Shown here: piece by piece, positions 1 through 8,890 of the stretch
Position numbering within the stretch: position 1 is the stretch's first letter
Layout of the letters: every line of letters begins with the position of its first letter
The notes under the pieces: generated by a model
What the model saw: only the letters and a program-made list of their open reading frames with translations
What the model was told of the DNA's origin: nothing
Databases searched by the model: none
Position numbers and translations under genes: made by a program
Origin: Cystobasidium ongulense
Taxonomy: Eukaryota; Basidiomycota; Cystobasidiomycetes; Cystobasidiales; Cystobasidiaceae
DNA: 64,000 nt
Direction: 5' to 3'
Assembly (NCBI GenBank): GCA_022835595.1
Contig: BQUP01000002.1
Location: forward strand, 620,001 to 684,000

Positions 1-346
1 TTCGAGTTCTTCCAGCGGAAGTTCGGCCTAGCGAGTGCAGTGCACTTGGGTAAGATGAATTGGCAGTGTGCGAAACCTAGCAGCAACTCACTTCTTCAGG
101 GTAGAGGTCCTGTAGCCGATAGCGGGGGACATGTTCGGAAAGGCCGTAGACTTTGAAGCCTTTCCGTACGGCTTCTTGGGCTACTTCTTCCAATGTGCCC
201 TTTGCATGGCGGCAGAACTGACCTGGAGGGTAGTGGCGGGCCAGTCAATCAACGGCGTTCACGAGTCAGACCGTGTCTAACTATATGCTGCTGCATTCGT
301 TACAGCAGTGATTGCACGCACCGGAATGCGAGTGAAGGCTTATCAT
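1..346 (-). CDS. HIS2: Histidinol-phosphatase, N-terminal part (runs off the left edge)
   Basis: PHP-family histidinol-phosphatase removes phosphate from L-histidinol phosphate, the penultimate step of histidine synthesis, in the cytosol. Three exons are visible: 346-322 (start ATG, MISLHSHSG), 222-92 and 27-1, with introns at 321-223 and 91-28. Spliced together they read HSHSGQFCRHAKGTLEE, then YGLSEHVPRYR, then DLYPEEAELPLEELE. The HSHSG and SEHVPR stretches are the metal-binding PHP motifs of the fungal family. The 25-nt first exon is too short to show up as an open frame, but the splice is in phase and restores the family's opening. The protein continues beyond base 1, so only about 60 residues are present. 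It is transcribed divergently from the TatD gene with about 210 bp between the start codons. The identification is secure; the exact intron ends are inferred. Confidence 0.88.
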
Positions 347-560
347 GCCATCGGTTGGGTTCTTGGAGAGCCACAAGCCGACTCGATTGGCCTTCTTGTC
401 TTTCGCATAGAACGCGAAGAACAGCTTTTCTTCCTACAAAAGTGCAATATACCCAAGTCGCTTACTTTGCATGCGTTCAAGCGTGCCACTGTCATTCTTC
501 CTCTCTCCTCTGCGTCTCGCTGCATCAAAATCCCGGAGTCGGCCCCAAAAGAGCGTCAGC

Positions 561-1927
561 ATGGGCAAAAAGAAGAGCGTCCATACGCCAGAGTCTGCTC
601 TGTTGATGCCCAAGCACCCTGAACTTGCTGAGGTCAGTATCTCATATCTATACACCGATTTGCCGACCAACGAAGATCTGACTTGCGTGTTCTGCTTTCC
701 ATGGTGCAGGCGTCGACGAGCAAGACTGTACGCCACCAGATGACGGTACCAATTCACAAAATACAGGTATAATCCGCTGATGCCGGCTTGACGTGCAGAA
801 TATCTTCGATACACATTGCCATATGCTTTCGACTCTTTCATTCTATCGATCCAAGTACCCAGAAGGAGATCACGCGACCGTGCAAGAATTCGTTTCTGCA
901 TACTTTACGCCCGAACAGACGAATACAGTGGAAGGTCTTGTCGACGTGTATTGCGAGCCACCTTTCGTTGGCTGGAAAGAGTGAGTGGCTCCTGCCAACA
1001 ATGTCGAGGAGTCTCTTACGACGTTCTATACTTTTCAGACTAGCCGACTCTGCATTAAGCGACAAGAGTGCTTGGAAAGGAGTCTCTTACAACTTCGTGA
1101 TGGGCGTACATCCCCACAATGCGAAAGAGTATACAGACGAAGTCGAAGCAATGATACTAGACGCTATGAAGCATGTAAGTCGCCTCAGAGCCTTTGACGT
1201 CAGCATTCTACTAACTGTGTTCCGGCAGCCACTATGCGTAGGCTGGGGCGAGGTAAGACGAACACTTCTGGCCGACACTGGAGCTAGTGCTGATCTAATG
1301 TCCCATATAGATTGGTCTAGACTATCATTACGATCTATCCCCTCGCGATCTGCAACAGGAGGTTCTGAAACGGCAGTTGAAGCACGCGATTGCCCTCGGC
1401 AAGCCTATCACGATACATACTCGAGAAGGTATGTCCTTAACGCCTCTGAACAGACATGTGACAAATCTGATGGATATTACTTAGCCGATGATGACATTTG
1501 GCGCATACTAAGCGAGAACGTGCCGAAAGAGCAAAAACTGCACATTCATTGCTTTACAGACACACCTGAGCTGGCAGCAAAGCTACTTGGACATTTTCCG
1601 AACTGCTTCATTGGCGTAACAGGAGTCGTCACATACGCAACAAATCACAACACGTCTGCCGTGATTCGAAATCTGGCCTCAGCATCGTCAGAAAAGACGT
1701 CTGCAGTGTTGCGACTATTGCTAGAAACGGATTCGCCCTATATGACACCAAATAACCTGCCGGTGAAAGAGATCGGTATCAAGAACGCTAGAAGTCTAGC
1801 GACGTGTCATTCTGCTATGATTCCGTATACCGCTCAATTTGTAGCGGAGCAGGCTGGCAATGGATGGACAACTGAAGAAGTCTTGAGTGTGTGTAGAGAG
1901 AACGCTAAGAAGATGTATGGGGTCTAA
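561..1927 (+). CDS. TatD-family metal-dependent deoxyribonuclease
   Basis: A TatD-type hydrolase, a TIM-barrel metallo-DNase family linked to DNA degradation and quality control. The start at 561 gives MGKKKSVHTPESALL. Introns follow near 633-709, about 746-798, 985-1039, 1175-1228, 1252-1310 and 1430-1481. Family motifs in order are FDTHCHM (metal-binding HxH), VMGVHPHNAKEY, PLCVGWGEIGLDYHYD (the conserved Glu and Asp region), KPITIHTRE, LHIHCFTD, and ETDSPYMTPNN near the C-terminus. All metal ligands of the family appear present. The second intron is ambiguous: a 53-nt version (donor GTACCA) and a 32-nt version (donor GTATAA) both keep the frame. The gene abuts a duplicated fragment of the hydrolase gene about 70 bp after its stop. 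The family is sure; the in vivo substrate is not. Confidence 0.87.
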
Positions 1928-1999
1928 GATGCGCAATATGAACAAGTATCGAGCAGTCGTGGGCGCTCGCATAGGCGGGTAGGGTAGCATCTACGCGGT

Positions 2000-2094
2000 A
2001 TGTGTCCTGGCTGTGCGCTTGCTGGCGTGAAACTTCAACGGGACCAGCGGTGTTTGTACACGAAACTCGGCGCCACAAGTGTGCCGGCGTCCAT
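2000..2094 (-). pseudogene. Truncated 5' fragment of the alpha/beta-hydrolase gene at 3542-5416
   Basis: About 95 bases here closely match bases 5324-5416, which encode the first ~30 codons of the intact hydrolase. Both copies carry CTTCAACGGGAC and end in CCGGCGTCCATCTGG, the latter covering the start codon on the minus strand. The copy here is out of frame through small gaps and has no downstream body: the TatD gene ends immediately to the left. It is the broken end of a tandem duplication and cannot encode a hydrolase. Confidence 0.75.
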
Positions 2095-2560
2095 CTGGTG
2101 GTCGAGAGACAGCGAACAAGGAGCTCTCGTTCGGCAGGCAAATGAGCAGCTTGCGAAATCTGCCACGATCATAACGGCTCTCTGGAGCATCGGTCTACAT
2201 GTGTGCCTACCTACTAATGGGCTGTCTACCGTCATTTGTGCTCAATAGTCAGAGGAAGCGAATCACTGCAAGATGAGCGGAGCCTTTTTCTTCACTCTCA
2301 CACGCGATGTAGCTTGCAGAAGGCAGCTACTCCCGCTGCAGGACCGAACTGGAGGTCGACTGCACACCTCGTTGTAGACTCGTTTGTGCAACCTCCGTCC
2401 AAGTCCAACATCTGAACGCTGCCGCGCCACGCCCGGGACAGCGCCGTAACCGCGACTGCGCCTTGACTGCAAGACCCCATAACTGCAAAACCGTGCAAAA
2501 ACAGATTTGCAGTCAGATACGGGTACCGCCTGGCCTCGCAAATATGGTCTTCCCTCAGCC

Positions 2561-2568
2561 TATAAATA
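2561..2568 (+). promoter_or_regulatory. TATA box of Ser/Pro-rich ORF A
   Basis: TATAAATA lies 134 bp before the ATG at 2695. About 20 bp downstream is CAGACCCTCCTTGTCTCT, an 18-base block also found after the TATA box of ORF B (5915). The spacing and pyrimidine-rich context look like a core promoter with its transcription start region. Confidence 0.6.
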
Positions 2569-2694
2569 GGGCCCGTTTGACCAGACCCTCCTTGTCTCTC
2601 TTCACAACTTTACTACTACGTCTTCCCCTTCCACTCCTACATCACACACACGCTTTTGCAGGAGTTCGCCCGACAGCAACTTACCAAGTAGACT

Positions 2695-3147
2695 ATGTCC
2701 CCCACTCCACCGTCCCGTGTTGCTTCAACGCAGAGTGACAGTGCTGCAAATGGTGGGTTAACAATTTTGACACAACGGCCGCGCAATTCGGCCTCACGGG
2801 TTGTCACTCGCCCCGGAGACCGCAGTAGGAAGGAGACAGAACATCCCGTTATAGACATGAGTAGATTGGATTTGTCCGCTGTTGGCGGGGGCAGCTCGGC
2901 CTCCAAAACAGAGCCGACTGACTGGCAGCAAGGTCTTGCCAGACGGCAAATTCCCAAAAGGAGCAGCTCTCTTCCCTTACCGAAAAAAATCGGCCCTGAA
3001 CCCTCTAAGCCCGGCAATAGCCCCGCCCTAAGCCGAGCTCTCACCTGCCCTAACCCCAGCGCTCACAGACCTCTTCCTCTACGTAGACGAGCGGGCCAAC
3101 ATTCTCTGGGAGAAACTTTTCGATCCCAGGTCGGAGGGCAGCAATAG
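2695..3147 (+). CDS. Small Ser/Pro/Arg-rich disordered protein (ORF A)
   Basis: An uninterrupted 150-codon frame starting MSPTPPSRVAS, rich in Ser, Pro and Arg. I see no domain, signal peptide or membrane segment, and do not recognise a family. Support for its being a gene is the TATA box at 2561, a pyrimidine-rich leader, and its position, which matches that of ORF B (6070-6432) relative to a divergent hydrolase 5' end. The two predicted proteins share composition but no clear alignable sequence, so either they diverged fast or only the promoters are conserved. It could be a short coding gene or a transcribed non-coding remnant. Confidence 0.4.
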   Translation: MSPTPPSRVASTQSDSAANGGLTILTQRPRNSASRVVTRPGDRSRKETEHPVIDMSRLDLSAVGGGSSASKTEPTDWQQGLARRQIPKRSSSLPLPKKIGPEPSKPGNSPALSRALTCPNPSAHRPLPLRRRAGQHSLGETFRSQVGGQQ

Positions 3148-3541
3148 TGATCAAACGCGATGAGGCTAAGCTCCCAGTCCTTCTACCCTCATGACATTGG
3201 TTATGTTCGAGTCACTCTTTGTAAAGTTAGATTTTATGATTACAATGCTTATGAATTCAGATCATTATATGCCATGACACCGTTCCATTCAGATCTGATG
3301 CCCTCAAATAAGTAACATGGCCGTAACATGTCAATTTCGCCGCAAATATGAGTGCCGAGTCACTAAAGCTATATGTATTTCATGCTGCCGGTGGTGCAAG
3401 TGGTGCCAATAGGAGCAAGCTATATCGGGAGTCATGCCAGCAAGCGGCTGTCATCTCCTTGGACGGGCCTGCAGATGCACAAACGTAAAACAGCTTGTCG
3501 AATGTTTTTTATGTGATTCCTTGCGATGTACCTATCTAGTT
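3148..3541. other. Intergenic, convergent 3' ends
   Basis: AT-rich stretch between ORF A and the 3' end of the hydrolase gene on the other strand. I see no gene or repeat; it presumably holds both 3' untranslated regions. Confidence 0.5.
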
Positions 3542-5416
3542 CTACAACTTCGCTTTGAACCCGAGTGTTCCTTTTTCTAACGTTTTCAGATGTCCACTAA
3601 TTTCCAAAGCGAGTTCATGTGGCTTTTCCTGTGCAATCAAATGACCCGATCCTGGAATTCTAGAATGAGTAGCATGTTTAACGATTTCTTCGAATTGAGG
3701 ATACGATTCTTCTGGTACAGTCGAATTTCCCACATCTGCTCTGATAATGTGTAGATTGAGCGTTGGCGGTATTAACGCGAGTCTGTGGAAAGCTCGCTTT
3801 GACCCTATATTATCGGTATCTGCAAAGACGTACTGATAGGTTATGACGGAACAGAATGATCAGCACAAGGAAGCGAATGTTTGCTATCGACTAGCACTCA
3901 CCGCTTCTTGCATCTTGTCTACTGTTAGTATCACTCCCTGCCCATCCGGTGCATCTCTCAGACCAAATTCCACAAATCCATCTAAAACACGTTTATCCCA
4001 CTTCCCGAAGAATCCTTTATTCTTCTCAAAAAGACTTTTAGCTTCTTGTTTTGAAGACCATCGATCTCTTCTTATAACAGCACCAGCTGTTAATCCGAGA
4101 GTGAATGGTTCTCGTGACAATTCCTTAGGGAAGATAGTTGGATCTACGATTATCAAAGTCTCGAATAATTGCGGGAAGGTTGATGATGCATAGATCATCC
4201 CTGCTGCGCCCACAGAGTGACCAATGAGTACTATTCGACGATTTCGCCACCGCCCGAAGTGCGCTCCGGCTATATGATTGTTCTTGATATTCCGGGAAGA
4301 ATGCCTTGACAAGTCTAGAGACAGCATATCTGAGAGATTGCCGGGTAAGGCTTTATACGGCAATACGTGAGGTTGGAATGCGCTGGAGGAATGAAATTTG
4401 CTTGGCGGAGCTGACAGGGATGGATCTTCGGTGATGTAGCCGCCGACACGCCTTTCACATTGCGTATCTGCATCAGATGGGCGCGCCTTGTCGACTGAGC
4501 CGCGCTCTTCTGCCCAATGCGAAAGCGATGGATCAGGTTTGGACCAAAAGAATGGCTTGCCTGGAGCGTGACTTGGTGCGGATGAAGGTGTTCGCGAATT
4601 AGAGCTTGACGATTGTGACGATTTCGATGAACCTTTGGGAAGATATGAGAGTATGAATTGTAGTATATCGCGACCATTGTCTGACCATTCGAATGTGCTT
4701 CCTAATGTATGCTCATTCAAGATTGCAGAATCGCCTTGATTGACCATGTCGAGTACGAAGATGTCTTCTATCTCGCCGGTGACTTCTGCATCCCAATTGG
4801 CTATCGTATCTGCTATCGTAGCTTCCCACGTCTGTGTGAGGAGAATACTTAGCGAGTCGAATTACATCCCGGATGGATCAGGCATTACTGCTGAAAGTGG
4901 CAGACTCACCTCTTTGGAAAAGCCATTCGCGTGTGCATATACCAGAGTGACAGGGTCTTTCGAAGAAGGTTTCCCATCCTTTCTATACTTGCCAGCTGGT
5001 GTGTATCGATTCACGGCTATCCATAGAAGATTAGGACCGTTACTTTGAGACAAGTCCGGCTTGACGAGTCTGGCAGCCCTCTGGCTTTCCACGATATCTT
5101 GAACGGCTTGGTTGATCTGTTCCTTGGACAGGCGTGCAGGTGGAGTGCTAGATGTGCTCTGCTTTTCCTTCCGCGGAGGTGTAGAAATGGTGCTCCGAGC
5201 TATAGAGCGGGGATATGCGGCAGGAAAGACCAGCGTTTCGACGGACCACTGGCCGTGCTTTGAATGCCATTGTGCCCCAAACGGAGCAGACGCAGGCAGA
5301 GCAGCAGGTCTTCGGGGGATATGACCTGGCTGTGTGCTTGCTGGCCTGACATGCTTCAACGGGACGAGCGGTGCTTGAAGGCGGGCCTCGAGTGCTGCAA
5401 GCGCGCCGGCGTCCAT
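3542..5416 (-). CDS. Alpha/beta hydrolase, peroxisomal lipase (Lpx1)-like
   Basis: A 575-residue serine hydrolase encoded by exons 5416-4910, 4831-3902 and 3832-3542, with in-phase introns of 78 and 69 nt. The fold is shown by YAHANGFSKE (oxyanion region, near residue 160), the nucleophile elbow GHSVG (about 373-377, Ser 375), a strand-loop Asp in IIRADVG, and a C-terminal GSGHLIAQEKP carrying the catalytic His. A Ser-rich low-complexity insert lies around residues 235-265. The last three residues are AKL, an accepted peroxisomal PTS1 variant, and the whole resembles the fungal Lpx1/'toxin biosynthesis-like' hydrolase group. I infer a peroxisomal esterase or lipase. The 5' end was duplicated leftward (2000-2094), and its divergent neighbour is ORF B. 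Confidence 0.8.
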
Positions 5417-5914
5417 CTGGCCCGAGGTGGTGGATGGATGCTGATAAGTGACAACCAGCTCAGACCGAGCAAGCAGAGATGCCGTCTAGATCTAGCTTAC
5501 CGCGACACTCTTCACCTTCTGTGTATATGTACGTCTAGCTGCGATTAAGCGCCACTCGCTCGTGCTCGGAGGTGGGAGAGAGCAACCTCCAAGAGCGACG
5601 ACGGGTTTGCTTTACTCTTATACACACGCAATGCAACACCACAACGACTACACGGCCGAGCAAGCACAACAAGCAGAGGATTACAGTCACTTGTACCGCG
5701 TTCCAAATGGCACACTTGCCTCCAGTCGGACTAAACTCTGGCGCGTGTGTTACACCCTCTGTCCAACGTATGCACAGCAACTTCAGCTGTGCCAACACTG
5801 CAGTCGTGGCCTTACGAGAACTTGGCCATGACTGCGACTTCGCCACGACCGTAGAACAGCATTTCAGTCAGACACAAGCACCGCACTTTTCTCGCCAGCC
5901 AGCTACTTGCAGGG

Positions 5915-5920
5915 TATAAA
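5915..5920 (+). promoter_or_regulatory. TATA box of Ser-rich ORF B
   Basis: TATAAA at 155 bp before the ATG at 6070, followed after about 25 bp by the block CAGACCCTCCTTGTCTCT shared with the ORF A promoter. The shared core marks the two as duplicates. Confidence 0.6.
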
Positions 5921-6069
5921 AGGGCTAAACTGACCCAGACCCAGACCCTCCTTGTCTCTGTTCTCAACATTTCATACACCTCTCCCTCTTGTTTCTGCTA
6001 CCGAAGTTTGGTGACTGCCTCCTTCCTCATTGCCTACACCACGGCGCTTAACGCGAGAGCAGCTCCCGC

Positions 6070-6432
6070 ATGGCAAAAAAACGCCCATCTCGGTCCTCCG
6101 CCTCGTCCATCGGTCCTCACTCATCCTCGAGCAGTGATACCGATTGTTACCAGCGCGCCCGGTCCGATGTAGTTGCGCAACAGCGACTGCAGGAAAGGAC
6201 CAGTAGCGGATCATTGTCACAAGCGTCCGCCTCAACCGCCACTTCCGGTCGCGCCAGTGTGTCAAGTATTAACGCAGGGTCCGTGAGCTCGAATGCAAGA
6301 GGTTCTAGCACTTCCAGCCTCACTTCTGTGTCTGATAGGGGACCTCCCGGAGGACCAGCCCAGGCACCAACGTGGGGGAGGAGTCTAAGGCGTCTGTGGC
6401 CGGACCGGCTTAGCCAATGTGTTGCCATGTGA
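6070..6432 (+). CDS. Small Ser-rich disordered protein (ORF B)
   Basis: A 120-codon uninterrupted frame starting MAKKRPSRSSASS, dominated by Ser, Thr, Ala and Gly and probably disordered. No signal peptide, membrane helix or known domain is visible. It lies divergent from the hydrolase gene (654 bp between start codons) in the same arrangement as ORF A and the hydrolase remnant (about 600 bp). The TATA box and pyrimidine-rich initiator are better conserved between the two loci than the reading frames. I do not recognise a family and leave open that only a transcript, not the protein, matters. Confidence 0.4.
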   Translation: MAKKRPSRSSASSIGPHSSSSSDTDCYQRARSDVVAQQRLQERTSSGSLSQASASTATSGRASVSSINAGSVSSNARGSSTSSLTSVSDRGPPGGPAQAPTWGRSLRRLWPDRLSQCVAM

Positions 6433-6902
6433 CCATGAACTTGCCATTGAAATTGACAACACTAAACTTCCTATCTTTCACCTTCATGACAGATCCCTGT
6501 ATTCGGAGCCAATGTTGTAGATACATTTATCGTTCCCAAAGTTTGAATATGTCATGATGTGCTACATCTTTCTATTCTGAGTTGATGATGTCCATGATGT
6601 TCATGGGTTCATCTCTTCTTTCTACATCGCTTGCTGTAAGAGCGGATTGCAATATCGGCAGAGATACAATCGTACTTCACGCTGACGACCGGCAGCGCTG
6701 TACAGTCGCGAGACGATCAGGCGTATGCACCTTTACACATCTGTACTGCCCATGTCGTGTCTGCATGGTGTCCGCCTAAAGCCATCTTCAAGAGTCATAG
6801 TATTTATTCACTCGCCACCAAACTACGAGCAGACGACGACAGGATTGCATTTGGCCGTGGTTCGCTGTACTCTTCTCACCAGACACACATCCTATTTCAA
6901 AT
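6433..6902. other. Intergenic, 3' of ORF B and 5' of FCF1
   Basis: No gene recognised. The first part contains AT-rich motifs typical of a 3' end; the last 100 bases should hold the FCF1 promoter. No repeat is evident. Confidence 0.45.
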
Positions 6903-8002
6903 ATGGCGAAGACAAAGAAGGTGCGTGTCCCACGCTCACTGCGACTCTGCTCCCAGATCTGGTGCTGATACTGCCAGTCCTATCTCGCACTTGACAGACA
7001 CGAAAGTTTGCACAGGTGAGTAAAATCAAGATAGTCGACAGCGGAAATGCTCGAAGGCGAGTAGCGATGGCATCAGGACTGACAAGATACATTCTCTGTA
7101 CAGGTCAAGCGCATGCTCAACCCCAACGACATTCGACTGTGAGCTTGTATCAATAGCAGATGCTTGAAGAACATTGAAGCTGATCGTGTATCTGTGTCGC
7201 ACTCACCTGTTCACCTGCCTCGCAGGAAGGAAAACCAAGTCAAGGAAGCAAAGAAGATAGAAGAGCAGAAGAAGAAGGAGGTCAAGCATGTGTAAGTTGC
7301 TCTAGTCATGATGCTTTTCAAAAGCGAGATGCCCAGTAGTGGCAAACCAGTCGCAAGGAAGCAGGCAGAGCGTCGACGTATATCAGGAGCAGATGTTGAT
7401 GTAAATGGTCTTCTCGCAGTGCACCGGTCCCTACATCTCTATTCTTGTCGCACAATGAGTCGCTAGCACCCCCCTACCGCGTACTCGTCGATACCAATTT
7501 CATCAACTTGTCGCTCGAAAATCGCATAGAGATGATCACGGGCATGATGGACTCGCTGTACGCCAAGTGTGAGTGGCAGAATCTGCTGCCGGCGTAAAGA
7601 AGGTTCGCACTGATCCATTTGCTATTGACAGGCATACCTTGCGTGTCAGACTGCGTTATGGCGGAATTGGAAAAGCTTGGCCCAAAGTACAGGCTCGCTT
7701 TACGGTGCGTTACCTCTACTTCAGCGAGAGCGTTAGGAGTCGCTTTATACTGACTGACGTTGCTTCGTTCGTACAGTGTCGCTCGTGATGAGAGATTCGA
7801 GCGTTTACCATGCAGTCACAAAGGAACATATGCAGATGACTGTATAGTCCAACGTGTCACATCACATCGATGCTATATCGTAGCCTCAAACGATAGAGCT
7901 CTCAGAAGAAGAATCAGAAAAATTCCAGGTGTTCCCATCATGTACATTTCAAAAAGACGTTACGCAGTCGAACGATTACCGGATCAGGGTGCTCCTGTCT
8001 AA
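6903..8002 (+). CDS. FCF1: rRNA-processing PIN-domain endonuclease Fcf1/Utp24
   Basis: Fcf1 is the PIN nuclease of the small-subunit processome that cuts pre-rRNA at the 5' side of 18S rRNA (sites A1/A2) in the nucleolus. Seven exons splice to about 195 residues. The first two coding exons are only 18 nt each (MAKTKK and TRKFAQ) and are followed by [12 protein letters not shown] and a Lys/Glu-rich basic helix. The PIN acidic residues are seen in [28 protein letters not shown] and [12 protein letters not shown]. The C-terminus [16 protein letters not shown] is diagnostic of Fcf1. Length and motif order match the family, and nothing essential is missing. The last exon runs in one frame to the stop at 8002. 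Identification is firm. Confidence 0.95.
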
Positions 8003-8890
8003 GGCAATGGCTAGATGTATTTGGATGCAGATCCGTGCCCGTCTTTGTATGTAGCGCTCTTTCACACTAGTAGTGTTTGGTTTGTTCTTTTTCTTGTATC
8101 TCATTAGACTGTCGAAATGCGTCCCTATCTAATACATATTCGCCCGTCACGCTCCTGAAACTGGATTGATATATTGACTCCCTTCAGAAATGATAGCAAA
8201 GCCTGGGCAATCCTTGCAAGACGGCAACTATTACACAAAGCAAAGTTTGCAAGCCGAGAGGAAAGTGTGATTGTATAAACGACGTTTCATTTGTACTTCT
8301 AATTGGGATGTGAAAGATTCTGATAGATGATATACTATTACAAAAACTGATAAATCTGAAGAGATTTTTTTTCAGTTGCCTCTTCAAAATAATATATGTA
8401 TATTTCGTTCTCTCTAGTACCGCTTGCATCGTACGAAATAAAATGTAAGGAAAAGAAAAGAAAAAACCTAACTGAAGACTAACGTTAATACCAAATTTCA
8501 TTCGTTTTTGGACTCGTTGGGTTGATCTTTGACCTTTCCGATAACGAAAGTTTACACGAGCCCGATACTCATTATGGACCCCAAGACCACTTCCAACTGC
8601 ATTACAAGCAAGTAAGAGGGGAAAGCGACACCCATATGAAAAACCTGGGTACCGCTTTGTTTTTGAAGGTATCTACTGTTTGCAAACTGGATCCAGCGCT
8701 CTGAAAATCCGATTGTCCTTTCTCTCTCTCTCGCTCTCATTGTAAAGGATACCTTGAATTAAAACCAAGAACTGTCCAAGAAGTGGAATAACACTAATTA
8801 TATAGCAGCTGCATTTCGTTGCAGACGATCTTCTTCATTCGGATCCAAACCCTCGTCATCACTCCGAAATCGACCTAGCCGCGCTCGGAA
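8003..8890. other. Intergenic, convergent 3' ends of FCF1 and the GT90 gene
   Basis: About 890 AT-rich bases with A- and T-runs around 8340-8470 and a CT run near 8720. No gene supported on either strand. Confidence 0.5.

Noticed and set aside
2035-2235. 66-codon minus-strand frame containing MDAGTLV
   Set aside because: It is the frame-broken hydrolase fragment, not a separate gene.
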